A DNA stretch of 64,000 bases from Agromyces atrinae (GCF_013407835.1 NZ_JACCBI010000001.1:1302001-1366000), one strand, 5' to 3'. Positions 24,267 through 33,172 are shown, numbered from the stretch's first letter. A program made the numbers and translations. Notes: a model not told the origin generated them from the sequence alone.

Positions 24267-25703
24267 TTAGCGAACGATGTGCAGCGCACGTGCCGCGTCG
24301 GTGAGCGAACCCGAGAGCGACGGGTACACCGGGAAGGCCTCGGCGACCTGGTCGACGGTGAGTCGGTGCTCGACCGCAAGGGCGAGGGGAAGCACGAGCT
24401 CGCTCGCCTTTGGGGCGACGATGACGCCGCCGATGACGGTGCCCGATCCCGTGCGCGCGAAGAGCTTCACGAAACCGTCGCGCAGGCCCATCATCTTCGC
24501 GCGCGGGTTCGACGCGAGGGGCAGCTTGTAGATCTCGCCCTGCGCGATGCCGTCCTCGATCTGCTTCTGCGTCCACCCGACGGTCGCGATCTCGGGCTGC
24601 GTGAAGATGTTCGACGTGATGTTGCGCTCCGACGGCGGGTTCACGATGTCGCCCATCGCGTGGAATACCGCCGTGCGCCCCTGCATCGACGCGACCGACG
24701 CGAGAGGGATGTACGTCGTGCAATCACCTGCGGCGTAGATGTTCGGCATCGAGGTGCGTGCGACGCGGTTGACGCGGATGTGGCCGCTCTCGGAGAGCTG
24801 CACTCCGGCCTCTTCGAGGCCGATGCCGGCGGTGTTCGGCACCGAGCCGACGGCCATGAGGCAGTGGCTGCCCTCGACGGTGCGGCCGTCGGAGAGCGTC
24901 GCGATGACGCCCGTCTCGGTGCGGACGACCGACTCGGCGCGCGACTTCGCCATGACCTTCATGCCGTTGCGCTTGAAGACCTTCTCGATGACCGCGGCGG
25001 CGTCGGCGTCTTCGCCGGGCAGCACCTGATCGCGGCTCGAGATGAGCGTGACCTTCGATCCGAGGGCGCGGTAGGCCGAGGCGAATTCGGCGCCCGTCAC
25101 ACCGGAACCGACGACGATGAGGTGTTCGGGGATCGACTGCAGGTCGTAGAGCTGGGTCCAGGTGAGGATGCGCTCGCCGTCCGGAACGGCGCTCGAGAGG
25201 ATGCGCGGCGACGCCCCCACGGCGACGACGATCGTGTCGGCCTCGATGCGGTCGAAGTCGGTGCCCGCCTCGCCGAAGGCGGTCGAGACGATGATGGCGT
25301 TGGTGCCGTCGAGACGACCGTCGGCCTGCACGAGACGCACGCCCGCGTCGATGAGGTTCGCGCGCATGTCCTCCGACTGCTGGCGCGCGAGCGCGAGGAG
25401 CCGCTTGTTGACGGCGGCGAGGTTGATGGCGACCTCGGGGCGCACGGCGTTGCCGGCTTCGCCGCGGGCGTAGAAGATGACGCCGAGGTCGGCCGCCTCC
25501 TTCACCGAGTTCGACGCCTCGGCGGTCGCGATGAGCGACTTCGACGGCACGACGTCGGTCAGCACCGCCGCGCCGCCGACTCCGACACGCTCGACGAGCG
25601 TGACCTCGGCTCCGAGCTGTGCTGCGGCGAGGGCGGCCTCGTATCCACCGGGCCCGCCTCCGAGGACAGCGATACGTTGCGTGCGCTCGAACTCATAGGC
25701 CAT
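24267..25703 (-). CDS. lpdA: NAD(P)H-quinone dehydrogenase, LpdA type
   Basis: A 478-residue flavoprotein of the pyridine nucleotide-disulfide oxidoreductase family. It has the FAD site GGGPGGYEAALAAAQLGAEVTLVE at residues 14-37, an NAD(P) site VVGSGVTGAEFASAYRALG near residue 185 and an AGDC motif near 320. Where dihydrolipoamide dehydrogenases have the active CxxxxC, this protein has VGGAAVLTDVVPSKSL without cysteines. That matches M. tuberculosis LpdA (Rv3303c), which reduces quinones and not lipoamide. CAGAAT lies 6 nt before the ATG, indicating a leaderless transcript. It is divergent from the purine phosphorylase gene. Confidence 0.9.
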   Translation of the reverse strand: MAYEFERTQRIAVLGGGPGGYEAALAAAQLGAEVTLVERVGVGGAAVLTDVVPSKSLIATAEASNSVKEAADLGVIFYARGEAGNAVRPEVAINLAAVNKRLLALARQQSEDMRANLIDAGVRLVQADGRLDGTNAIIVSTAFGEAGTDFDRIEADTIVVAVGASPRILSSAVPDGERILTWTQLYDLQSIPEHLIVVGSGVTGAEFASAYRALGSKVTLISSRDQVLPGEDADAAAVIEKVFKRNGMKVMAKSRAESVVRTETGVIATLSDGRTVEGSHCLMAVGSVPNTAGIGLEEAGVQLSESGHIRVNRVARTSMPNIYAAGDCTTYIPLASVASMQGRTAVFHAMGDIVNPPSERNITSNIFTQPEIATVGWTQKQIEDGIAQGEIYKLPLASNPRAKMMGLRDGFVKLFARTGSGTVIGGVIVAPKASELVLPLALAVEHRLTVDQVAEAFPVYPSLSGSLTDAARALHIVR

Positions 25704-25709
25704 GAGTCC

Positions 25710-25715
25710 ATTCTG
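25710..25715 (-). promoter_or_regulatory. -10 box of lpdA (leaderless)
   Basis: On the minus strand CAGAAT is followed by 6 nt and the ATG at 25703. The same CAGAAT-N6-ATG occurs before the lipoprotein gene at 51080. Confidence 0.5.
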
Positions 25716-25790
25716 TCGCAGCGTGAGCGGGCCCGACGACACTCGGGGTGCGCAGATGAGCAGAGAAGCCAGCATTCGGATGACGCTGGC

Positions 25791-25796
25791 TAAAGT
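25791..25796 (+). promoter_or_regulatory. -10 box of the purine phosphorylase gene (leaderless)
   Basis: TAAAGT is followed by 6 nt and the ATG at 25803; no ribosome-binding site is present. It drives the phosphorylase-mutase pair. Confidence 0.55.
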
Positions 25797-25802
25797 GGTC
25801 GC

Positions 25803-26630
25803 ATGTCTGACACGAACCCGCTCGACGACCGTTCCACCGATCCGTTCGAGATCGCCCGCATCGCCGCGGCCGAGATCGCGGAGGCGACCGGCGTCGACCA
25901 CCACGACATCGCTCTCACCCTCGGCAGCGGGTGGGCCAAGGCCGCGGACCTCATCGGCGAGACGACGCACACCATCCCGGCATCCGACATCACGGGCTTC
26001 TCGAAGCCCGCCGTCGTCGGTCACGTCGGAACCCTCCGCAGCGTCCTCCTGCCGAGCGGCAAGCGCGCCCTCGTCATCGGAGCGCGCACGCACTACTACG
26101 AGGACCACGGCGTGCGCCGGGTCGTGCACTCCGTGCGCACGGCGGCGGCGACGGGCGCAAAGACCATGATCCTCACGAACGGCGCGGGCGGTATCAAGGA
26201 TTACTGGACGCCGGGAACGCCCGTGCTCATCAGCGACCACATCAACCTCACCGCCGACTCTCCCCTCGAGGGCGCGACGTTCGTCGATCTGACCGACCTC
26301 TACTCGGCCCGCCTCCGCGCCCTCGCCTCGTCGATCGATCCGTCGCTCGACGAGGGCGTCTACGTGCAGTTCCGCGGCCCGCACTACGAGACCCCCGCCG
26401 AGGTGCAGATGGCGAAGACGATCGGCGGCCACATCGTGGGCATGTCGACGGCTCTCGAGGCCATCGCCGCACGCCAGGCTGGCATGGAGGTGCTCGGCAT
26501 GTCGCTCATCACAAACCTCGCCGCCGGCATCCAGAAGACGCCGCTCAGCCACGCCGAGGTCATCGAGGCCGGTCAGCAGGCCGAACCCGTCATCAGCGCC
26601 CTCCTCGCACGGATCGTGGCCGAGCTGTGA
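25803..26630 (+). CDS. Purine-nucleoside phosphorylase
   Basis: A 275-residue trimeric-type (PNP/MTAP family) phosphorylase. Motifs in order: LTLGSGWAKAADLI for phosphate binding near residue 40, ARTHYYEDHG near 96, LTNGAGGI near 122, VQFRGPHYETPAEVQMAKTIGG with the ribose and phosphate contacts near 185, and MSLITNLAAGI near 236. It converts purine nucleosides and phosphate to base and ribose-1-phosphate. The following mutase gene overlaps its stop, so ribose-1-phosphate could be passed straight to isomerisation. An adenosine deaminase lies nearby. Confidence 0.92.
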   Translation: MSDTNPLDDRSTDPFEIARIAAAEIAEATGVDHHDIALTLGSGWAKAADLIGETTHTIPASDITGFSKPAVVGHVGTLRSVLLPSGKRALVIGARTHYYEDHGVRRVVHSVRTAAATGAKTMILTNGAGGIKDYWTPGTPVLISDHINLTADSPLEGATFVDLTDLYSARLRALASSIDPSLDEGVYVQFRGPHYETPAEVQMAKTIGGHIVGMSTALEAIAARQAGMEVLGMSLITNLAAGIQKTPLSHAEVIEAGQQAEPVISALLARIVAEL

Positions 26631-28300
26631 GCGGCGACCTCCTCGAGCGCGCCGAGGCGTGGCTCGCGCAGGACCCCGACGCCGAGACGCAGGCCGAGCT
26701 CCGCACCCTCATCGACGAGGCGCGCGCGGGCGGGCAGAACGCCGTCGACGAGCTCCACGCCCGCTTCGATTCGCGTCTCGCCTTCGGCACGGCGGGACTC
26801 CGCGGTGAGATCGCCGCCGGCCCCAATCGCATGAACCGCGTGCTCGTCGGTCAGGCGGCCGCGGGTCTCGCCGCCTTCCTGCTCGGTCGCGAGAGCTCCC
26901 CGTCGGTCGTCATCGGCTACGACGGGCGGAAGAACTCGCGCGTCTTCGCCGAGGACTCGGCCGCCATCCTCGCGGGAGCGGGCGTTCGCGCCGTCCTCCT
27001 GCCGAGGCTCCTGCCGACGCCGGTGCTCGCTTTCGCCGTGCGGCACCTCGATGCGAGTGCGGGCGTCATGGTCACGGCGTCGCACAACCCGCCGAACGAC
27101 AACGGCTACAAGGTTTACCTCGGCGGCGACGACGCCGGGGCGCAGATCGTTCCGCCGGTCGACTCGGAGATCGCCGCGCACATCCTCGCCGTCGCCGATG
27201 CGCACGCCTTCGACGAGCTGCCGAAGGCCGCGTTCGAGACCGCCGACGAGAGCGTCGTCTCGGCGTACATCGACGCGACCGCGGCCCTCGCTCCCGCGCC
27301 CTCCGCGCAGCCCCGCGTCGTCTACACGGCCATGCACGGAGTCGGCTGGCAGACCTTCGCGGCCGTCCTCGAGGCCGCCGGATTCGACACCCCGACCGTC
27401 GTCGCGGAGCAGATCGAACCGGATGCCGCGTTCCCCACGGTCTCGTTCCCGAACCCGGAGGAGCCGGGTGCGATGGACCTCTCCCTCGAGCGTGCCGCCG
27501 CCGTGGGCGCCGACCTCATCATCGCGAACGACCCCGACGCCGACCGGCTCGCCATCGCCATCCCCGACGGGGACGGCTTCCGCCAGCTCACGGGCAACGA
27601 GGTCGGCGGCCTGCTCGGTTGGCGCGCCGCTGAGGTTGCCGCACAGGCCGCGAGCGGCGACGAAGCGGCCGAGGGCACCCTCGCGTGCTCGATCGTGTCG
27701 TCTCCCGCCCTCGGAGCCATCGCGCGCGACTACGGGCTCGGCTACGAGGAGACCCTCACGGGATTCAAGTGGATCTCGCGCGCGGGCGGCCTCATCTTCG
27801 GATTCGAGGAAGCGCTCGGCTACCTCGTGAACCCCGCCACGGTGCGCGACAAGGACGGCATCTCGGCCGCACTCGCGTTCCTCTCGCTCGCCGCCGAGCT
27901 CGCGGCGTCCGGTCGGACGATCGCCGACCACCTCGATGCGTTCAGCGAACGATTCGGGCACTTCGCCTCGGGCCAGGTCTCGCTGCGGTTCAGCGACCCG
28001 TCGGAGCGGGCCGCCCTCATGACACGCCTCCGCGACGAGCCGCCCGCCGTCGTGGGCACGATCCGCGTCGAGCGCATCGACGATCTCTCCGAGGGCTTCG
28101 AGGGGCTCCCCCCGAGCGACACCCTGCGGCTCCACCTCGAGGGCGGTGCGCGAGTCATGGTGCGCCCGAGCGGCACCGAGCCGAAGCTCAAGATCTACAT
28201 CGACGCCCACGCCGACACGGGAACCCTCTCCGAGCGGCGCGCGGCCGCCGAGGCCACCGTCGCCGAACTCGATCGGGGGATGCGGGCGCTCACCGCGTGA
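26627..28300 (+). CDS. Phosphopentomutase/phosphoglucomutase-like phosphosugar mutase
   Basis: A 557-residue alpha-D-phosphohexomutase family protein. The catalytic phosphoserine lies in VMVTASHNPPNDNGYKVYLG near residue 150, the metal-binding loop is NDPDADRLAIAI near 305, the sugar loop GLGYEETLTGFKWI near 375, and the phosphate site RPSGTEPKLKIYI near 510. Length is that of the PMM/PGM2 subgroup, which includes phosphopentomutases. The GTG overlaps the phosphorylase stop, so conversion of ribose-1-phosphate to ribose-5-phosphate in nucleoside salvage is the likeliest role; hexose phosphates are possible. Confidence 0.88.
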   Translation: MSGDLLERAEAWLAQDPDAETQAELRTLIDEARAGGQNAVDELHARFDSRLAFGTAGLRGEIAAGPNRMNRVLVGQAAAGLAAFLLGRESSPSVVIGYDGRKNSRVFAEDSAAILAGAGVRAVLLPRLLPTPVLAFAVRHLDASAGVMVTASHNPPNDNGYKVYLGGDDAGAQIVPPVDSEIAAHILAVADAHAFDELPKAAFETADESVVSAYIDATAALAPAPSAQPRVVYTAMHGVGWQTFAAVLEAAGFDTPTVVAEQIEPDAAFPTVSFPNPEEPGAMDLSLERAAAVGADLIIANDPDADRLAIAIPDGDGFRQLTGNEVGGLLGWRAAEVAAQAASGDEAAEGTLACSIVSSPALGAIARDYGLGYEETLTGFKWISRAGGLIFGFEEALGYLVNPATVRDKDGISAALAFLSLAAELAASGRTIADHLDAFSERFGHFASGQVSLRFSDPSERAALMTRLRDEPPAVVGTIRVERIDDLSEGFEGLPPSDTLRLHLEGGARVMVRPSGTEPKLKIYIDAHADTGTLSERRAAAEATVAELDRGMRALTA

Positions 28301-28331
28301 CCGAGCCGGGCGTCGGTCACATCCGGCGCCC

Positions 28332-28384
28332 GCTCAGCTCTCGTGAACGCCGCGCGCTCAGCTCTTTGTGATGCGCGCTCGCTC
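28332..28384. repeat. Short degenerate tandem repeat at convergent gene ends
   Basis: GCTCAGCTCT occurs at 28332 and 28356, 24 nt apart, and a third GCGCTCGCTCAGC runs into the stop codon of the IIB gene. Each copy contains TCA, the complement of a TGA stop, so the array may be duplicated 3' end sequence of the IIB gene. Confidence 0.5.
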
Positions 28385-28667
28385 AGCCGAGCGAGGTCTG
28401 GAGCTTGCCCGCGATCTCGTCGACGTCGAAGTAGTTCTGCACGACGACGATCTCGGCGAAGTTCCGGCCGATCGCCGCGCGCACCTGATCGGCGAGCTCG
28501 GTCGAGGTGAGGATCACCTGGGCATCGGCTGCCGCGGTGCTCACGCTCGCGAGATCGCTCGCCGAGACATCCGCCTCGAGGCCGAGCCGCTCGAGCGCGC
28601 GCTGGGCGTTCACCTGCAGGATCGCCGATGTTCCGATGCCGGCGCCGCAGACGGCGACGATCCTCAT
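28383..28667 (-). CDS. PTS sugar transporter subunit IIB (ascorbate/lactose-type)
   Basis: A 94-residue EIIB of the ascorbate (UlaB)-like group. The phosphorylated Cys is in IVAVCGAGIGTSAIL near residue 7, followed by the P-loop-like glycine turn, and the fold pattern continues with VILTSTELADQV. It accepts phosphate from IIA and passes it to the sugar bound by a IIC membrane subunit. It overlaps the IIA gene by 4 nt. No IIC gene is present in this window, so the pair must work with one encoded elsewhere or have a regulatory role. Confidence 0.88.
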   Translation of the reverse strand: MRIVAVCGAGIGTSAILQVNAQRALERLGLEADVSASDLASVSTAAADAQVILTSTELADQVRAAIGRNFAEIVVVQNYFDVDEIAGKLQTSLG

Positions 28668-29116
28668 GCGTCGGCCTCGTAGCCGAGAAGGGCGCGAACC
28701 GCTGCCGGTGTCTGCGCCTCCGCGATGCGGCCGATGATGGCTTCGTCGTTGAACACGTTCGCGAGCTCCGCGACCGACGCGACGTGCTCCTCGGCGCTCG
28801 TCACGGCGAGTCCCAGCACGACCGAGACGGGGTCGTTGTGCGGGTGGCCGAAGGGAACCGGGTTCGCGAGCGTCACGACGCTGAGGCCTTCGGCGAGGAC
28901 GTCGGGGCCGGGCCGGGCGTGCGCGAGCGCGAGGCCCGGAGCGATGACGACGTAGGCGCCGAACTCTTCGATCACGCCGATCATGCGCTCGGAGTACTCG
29001 GGCTTCGTCGCGCCCGACACCGTGAGCGCGTTGCCCGCGGCACGGACGGCTTCACGCCAGTCGGCGGCATCGGCCTGGAGGGCGATCGCCGGGGTGGCGA
29101 GCGGCGGCAACGGCAT
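28664..29116 (-). CDS. PTS sugar transporter subunit IIA (mannitol/fructose/ascorbate type)
   Basis: A 150-residue EIIA-2 domain protein. The phosphoacceptor His lies in VIAPGLALAHARPG near residue 66, preceded by ERMIGVIEEFGAYVVI, and PVSVVLGLAVTSAEEHVASVAELA follows near residue 100. It receives phosphate from HPr. It is directly upstream of IIB (ATGA overlap) and 56 nt downstream of the adenosine deaminase gene on the same strand, so the three are probably one transcript. The link with adenosine deaminase suggests import of a nucleoside or pentose-like compound, which is speculative. Confidence 0.88.
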   Translation of the reverse strand: MPLPPLATPAIALQADAADWREAVRAAGNALTVSGATKPEYSERMIGVIEEFGAYVVIAPGLALAHARPGPDVLAEGLSVVTLANPVPFGHPHNDPVSVVLGLAVTSAEEHVASVAELANVFNDEAIIGRIAEAQTPAAVRALLGYEADA

Positions 29117-29172
29117 CCGTGGCCTTTCGTCGGTGAGGGAGAGTGGCGAGTATAACCGTCGGAGGTGACCGA

Positions 29173-30294
29173 TCAGGCGTCGGCGAATCCGGCGCTGATG
29201 CGCTCGACGAGCTCCTCACGCTCTTCGAGCGGGAGGAAGGACGCCGCGGCGGCATTGAGCTGGAAGTCTTCGAGCTGCTCGAGCCCGTAGCCGAACGCAT
29301 CGGCGAGGATCGAGAGCTCACGACTGAGCGTCGTCGCGCTCATGAGGCGGTTGTCGGTGTTGACCGTCACTCGGAAGCCGAGCTGGTAGAGCAGGTCGAA
29401 CGGGTGGTCGATGAGCTCGTCGCCCCACGCGGCGATCGCGCCGGTCTGCAGGTTCGACGAGGGCGACAGCTCGAGGGGGATCTCGCGGTCGCGGACCCAC
29501 TGAGCGGTCGGGCCGAGCGTGACGTAGACGTTCTCGTCGTCCTGACGCTCGATCGTGATGTCTTCGGCGATGCGCACACCGTGTCCGAGGCGCAGCGCGC
29601 GACCGTCGAACAGGGCGCTGCGGATCGACTCGATGCCGTCGGCCTCGCCGGCGTGCACGGTCACGGGGAAGAGCTGCGTCGCGAGGTAGTCGAACGCCGT
29701 GCGGTGGCGGCTCGCGGGGAAACCGGCCTCGGCGCCGGCGATGTCGAAGCCGATGACGCCTCGGTCACGGTGCCGAACGGCGAGTTCGGCGATCTCGAGG
29801 CCGCGGTCGGCGTGACGCATGGCGGTCACGAGCTGTCCGATCGAGAGGTGGTGGCCGTTGTGCCGTGCCGCGTCGATGCCCTCGTCGATGCCCTGCTGAA
29901 CGGCTTCGACGGTCTCGTCGAGGCTCAGACCGCGCGTGAGGTGCTGCTCGGGCGCCCAGCGCACTTCGCCGTGCACCACTCCGTCGGCGGCGAGGTCCTC
30001 GACGAACTCGCGGGCTACCCGCGTGAGGCCCTCGCGGGTCTGCATGACCGCGATGGTCGCGTCGAACGTCTTCAGGTAGTCGACGAGGCTTCCGGAGTTG
30101 GCGTGGTCGGAGAACCACTGTGCGAGCTCGGCCGATTCCTCGGCCGGGACGTCGATGCCCGCCTCGTCGGCGAGCTCGATGATCGTCTGCGGACGGAGAC
30201 CGCCGTCGAGGTGATCGTGCAACGACACCTTCGGCAGTTCGGTGATGCTCGTTCGGCCGCCCTCGAGGAGGTATTCGTTCGCAGTGGTGTTCAC
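29173..30294 (-). CDS. add: Adenosine deaminase
   Basis: A 373-residue zinc hydrolase. Metal and substrate motifs appear in order: VSLHDHLDGGLRP near residue 25 (HxH), FDIAGAEAGFP near 200, VTVHAGEADG near 232 with a zinc His, RLGHGVRI near 256, and TVNTDNRLMSATTLSREL near 325 with the Asp pair. It deaminates adenosine to inosine. GTG lies 6 nt after TACAGT with no ribosome-binding site, indicating a leaderless mRNA. Together with the phosphorylase and mutase genes downstream and opposite it forms a purine nucleoside salvage group. Confidence 0.93.
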   Translation of the reverse strand: MNTTANEYLLEGGRTSITELPKVSLHDHLDGGLRPQTIIELADEAGIDVPAEESAELAQWFSDHANSGSLVDYLKTFDATIAVMQTREGLTRVAREFVEDLAADGVVHGEVRWAPEQHLTRGLSLDETVEAVQQGIDEGIDAARHNGHHLSIGQLVTAMRHADRGLEIAELAVRHRDRGVIGFDIAGAEAGFPASRHRTAFDYLATQLFPVTVHAGEADGIESIRSALFDGRALRLGHGVRIAEDITIERQDDENVYVTLGPTAQWVRDREIPLELSPSSNLQTGAIAAWGDELIDHPFDLLYQLGFRVTVNTDNRLMSATTLSRELSILADAFGYGLEQLEDFQLNAAAASFLPLEEREELVERISAGFADA

Positions 30295-30300
30295 CGTTCT

Positions 30301-30306
30301 ACTGTA
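30301..30306 (-). promoter_or_regulatory. -10 box of add (leaderless)
   Basis: On the minus strand TACAGT, then 6 nt, then the GTG at 30294. It probably serves add and the PTS genes. Confidence 0.55.
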
Positions 30307-30352
30307 CTGACCGGTGCGCCGCGAAGTCTCGGCAATCTCGCAGTCGCGTGCG

Positions 30353-31417
30353 TCAGAGCGGCGGCAGTGCGGCCCGTGCCTCGGTCAGCGACATCCCCGT
30401 CGCCTGGAGCAGGTCGGCGAGGTAGGGCCGGGTCGCGTGCAGCGCGTTGTGCTCGCTGTCTCCGGCACCCGGCATCATGACGCGCGGCGAATCGTGCTTC
30501 GCGATCTCGAGCAGGGCGTGTCGTGCGAGGGGCGCCGCCGTCACGTCGCCGAGCGAGTCGCGCAGCACACCGAGGGCGTGCGCGATGCGCACGTAGAGGT
30601 CGGCGATCTGCGGCCGCGGAACGCCATCTCCCAGGAGGTAGTCGCAGCGCCTCGCGATCATCCGGAGGTTGCGGGTGGCGAGATCCATCGGCGGGAGCAT
30701 CTGCTGCTGCCTGCCGAGCAGGAAGCGCGACCGCCGCACGAACGGCGAGACGCGCGCGATGGCGACTCCGGAATCGACCGCGGTCGTCCACTCGTCGAGA
30801 GCCGACGAGGCGGCTCGAGCGCGAACCAGGGAGCCCGCCGCGACCTCGGCGTCGCCCGTCCGCAACGCCCGCACGAGGTCGTCGAGCACGAGGATGTGCG
30901 CGTCGACGAGGCGACGCCCGGCGCGGAGCGCGGTCCGCCAGGGGTCCCGCGGGAGGAGCGCCGTCGCGAGGAGCGCGAAGACGCCGCCGACGACCGCGTC
31001 GATCGTGCGGACGAAGTACCCGCCGTCGGGCGGCGGGACGAGCATGACGAGAGTGCACTGGATGGCCGCCGAGATCGTGAACTGCACGGTCGGCGACAGG
31101 AATCGCGCGATCGCGAGCGTCAGCCCGAGAGCGAGGGCGTAGGGCAGCACTCCCCCGCCCACGCCGATGAGCAGCAGCTCGGCGAGGACGATGCCGAGCG
31201 TCATCCCCAGCACCGCCTCGAGCACTCGGAAGGGGCGCGCATCGCCGGCGAGACCGAGAGCCGAGATCGGCATGATCGCGGCGATGAGCGGAGCCTGGTG
31301 GCCGAGCACGAAGAACGCGAACGCGTACGAGGCCGCGGCGGTCACCGTGATCTGGATGACGGCGGGGAGCGAATCGCGCACGCGCGCCCACCCCGCGCGG
31401 GCGTCGAGCGCGAACAC
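30353..31417 (-). CDS. FUSC family membrane protein
   Basis: A 354-residue protein. Residues 15-165 hold about six membrane helices (AVIQITVTAAASYAFAFFVLG, APLIAAIMPISALGL, VLEAVLGMTLGIVLAELLLIGVGG and others), the layout of the fusaric acid resistance (FUSC/aromatic acid exporter) superfamily, followed by a long helical cytoplasmic tail. The half-length form is common in actinobacteria; the substrate is unknown. The GTG is 2 nt after the ygfZ stop, so it is co-transcribed with the ygfZ-nitrobindin group. Longer open frame upstream only mirrors ygfZ. Confidence 0.82.
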   Translation of the reverse strand: MFALDARAGWARVRDSLPAVIQITVTAAASYAFAFFVLGHQAPLIAAIMPISALGLAGDARPFRVLEAVLGMTLGIVLAELLLIGVGGGVLPYALALGLTLAIARFLSPTVQFTISAAIQCTLVMLVPPPDGGYFVRTIDAVVGGVFALLATALLPRDPWRTALRAGRRLVDAHILVLDDLVRALRTGDAEVAAGSLVRARAASSALDEWTTAVDSGVAIARVSPFVRRSRFLLGRQQQMLPPMDLATRNLRMIARRCDYLLGDGVPRPQIADLYVRIAHALGVLRDSLGDVTAAPLARHALLEIAKHDSPRVMMPGAGDSEHNALHATRPYLADLLQATGMSLTEARAALPPL

Positions 31418-31419
31418 CG

Positions 31420-32547
31420 CTAGCGGCGGATGCCGAGGCGCGGCAGCCGCGGCACGTCGACCTGCGCGCCCGCGCCGGAGGGGACGATCTCGACCTGCGC
31501 CGCGGCGACCTCGGTCTCGTGGGAGTCGATGGTGAAGGGGATGTCGGAGGGAACCGCGCGCTTCACGACGGCGAGCGCGATCGGCCCGAGTTCGTGGTGC
31601 AGGGCGCTCGACGTGACGACGCCGACCGCGCGCCGTTCGGCCTCGCTCTCGGGCCGAACCTTGTCGGCCGAGACGATGTCTCCGTGCACGGGCAGGACGG
31701 TGTCCGAGCCGTCGAGGTGGAGCAGCACGAGACGCCGAGGGGGTCGCCCGAGGTTGTGCACCTTCGCGACCGTCTCCTGGCCGCGGTAGCACCCCTTCGA
31801 GAGGTGCACGGCGCTCCTCAACCAGTCGAGCTCGTGCGGGATGGTGCGTTCGTCGACCTCGGTGGCGAAGCGCGGACGCCAAGCGGCGATGCGGAGCGCC
31901 TCGAGCGCGAGCGAGCCCGCGAGGGTCACGTCTCCCGCCCGCGCCGCACGCGCGATCACGGACAGGTCGGCACGCGGCACGAGCGTCTCGGAGTAGCCCC
32001 ACTCGGCCGACGGGTGGCCGGACTCGGCCGCGTACTGGAATCCGCCGGGAGCGACGTGGGCCCACGGATCGTTCCAGATCGCCGTCACCGCGACGCCGTC
32101 GGGCAGCGGTGCGCCGAGAGAGCCGATGACGGCGGTCTCGGCCGAGACGTCGGCGACGGCGACGCGCAGCATGAAGCGCATGCGGTCGAGCCACGCGCGC
32201 AGCGGCTCGGCGGAGGAGGCCTCGAGCACGAGCCACGCGGTCTCGCCGTCGTCGACGAGGTGCACGGCGTGTTCGACACGACCCGACGCATCGAGGAAGA
32301 GCGCCTCGGCCGAGTCGCCGGGCTGCAGTCGCGCGAGACTCTGACTCGCCATCGAGTCGAGCCACGTCAGGCGATCGGGTCCGGTGACGGAGAGCACTCC
32401 GCGGTTCGAGAGGTCGACGAGGGCGAGACCCTCCTCGAGCCGACGCTGCTCGACGAGAGGATTGCCGTAGTGGGAGGCGACTCCGGCGTCGATCCCGTCG
32501 GCGGCCACCGCCCCGGGTACGGCGAGCAACGGGGAGTCGGTCATCAT
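31420..32547 (-). CDS. ygfZ: YgfZ/GcvT-domain folate-binding iron-sulfur cluster protein
   Basis: A 375-residue protein related to the T-protein of glycine cleavage. The family-defining motif is LSKGCYRGQETVAKVHN near residue 255, with the conserved Cys that distinguishes YgfZ/CAF17 from aminomethyltransferases. The N-terminal half has the folate-binding pattern LVDLSNRGVLSVTGPDRLTWLDS. These proteins help maintain particular 4Fe-4S enzymes using tetrahydrofolate. The first ATG of an ATGATGA overlaps the upstream stop codon. It lies between the nitrobindin-like and FUSC genes in one operon. Confidence 0.88.
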   Translation of the reverse strand: MMTDSPLLAVPGAVAADGIDAGVASHYGNPLVEQRRLEEGLALVDLSNRGVLSVTGPDRLTWLDSMASQSLARLQPGDSAEALFLDASGRVEHAVHLVDDGETAWLVLEASSAEPLRAWLDRMRFMLRVAVADVSAETAVIGSLGAPLPDGVAVTAIWNDPWAHVAPGGFQYAAESGHPSAEWGYSETLVPRADLSVIARAARAGDVTLAGSLALEALRIAAWRPRFATEVDERTIPHELDWLRSAVHLSKGCYRGQETVAKVHNLGRPPRRLVLLHLDGSDTVLPVHGDIVSADKVRPESEAERRAVGVVTSSALHHELGPIALAVVKRAVPSDIPFTIDSHETEVAAAQVEIVPSGAGAQVDVPRLPRLGIRR

Positions 32548-33167
32548 TCCACCTTCGCGAGTCGCGCCGACGCGTGCGTGCGCAGTTCCTGGCCGAGCGC
32601 GGCGATGTCCCATGCCCACAGCAGGTGGTTGTCGACGAGGCCGTAGAGCCGGGTCGCACCCGAGTACTCCTTCGCCCCCGCCGAGCGCACGACGGCGTCG
32701 GTCGCGAGATCGATGCGCGGCCCCTTCACCTGTCCGAGGTAGAGCTCGGCAATGCCGCCGGGGTGGACGAGGTTGACCTGGATGTCGAAGCCGCCGTCGA
32801 CGTTGCGGAGCGTCTCGACCGCTTCGGCGCGGTGGAAGGGCACGCCGCCGACGCGAGGGAGCATGCCGGGGCCCGGGTCGGCGTCGAGGAGCGGGCGCGC
32901 GAGCTGCCAGTAGCCGGTCTCGGTCACGAGCGGCGTCGGCTGGCCGATCGGCTCGCCCGCGTCATCCGTCGGCGGGATGAGCCACGAGTACGAGGTGTAA
33001 TTGAGGTGAGGCAGGCCGTCGTGGCTGAAGCTCACGCGCTGGCCGAACTCGTGGGTGATCGATTCGTCGCCGACCGCGTAGTCGATGACGCCGGACCCCT
33101 CCCACACGCCGACGAGCCACGAGAGCGGAACGAGTTCGGCGGGAAGACCGGTCGGGATCTCGATCAT
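32544..33167 (-). CDS. FABP-family heme protein (peroxynitrite isomerase/nitrobindin-like)
   Basis: A 207-residue ten-stranded beta-barrel protein. It begins with PLSWLVGVWEGSGVIDY, the GxWxGxG signature of nitrobindins; the barrel continues with FGQRVSFSHDGLPHLNYTSYSW and ETGYWQLARP. The C-terminal YGLVDNHLLWAWDIAALGQELRTHASARL holds the expected proximal heme His region. The mycobacterial relatives isomerise peroxynitrite with a ferric heme. It precedes ygfZ with a 4-nt overlap, so iron-sulfur repair and nitrosative stress defence are linked here. Confidence 0.85.
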   Translation of the reverse strand: MIEIPTGLPAELVPLSWLVGVWEGSGVIDYAVGDESITHEFGQRVSFSHDGLPHLNYTSYSWLIPPTDDAGEPIGQPTPLVTETGYWQLARPLLDADPGPGMLPRVGGVPFHRAEAVETLRNVDGGFDIQVNLVHPGGIAELYLGQVKGPRIDLATDAVVRSAGAKEYSGATRLYGLVDNHLLWAWDIAALGQELRTHASARLAKVE

Positions 33168-33172
33168 GGCGA

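Noticed and set aside
24267..25703. Dihydrolipoamide dehydrogenase
   Set aside because: The redox-active CxxxxC is missing, so the lipoamide reaction is excluded; LpdA-type quinone reductase fits.
28332..28384. Possible CRISPR-like array
   Set aside because: Only two good copies of 10 nt and one partial, with unequal spacers and no cas genes; it is a small tandem duplication at gene ends.
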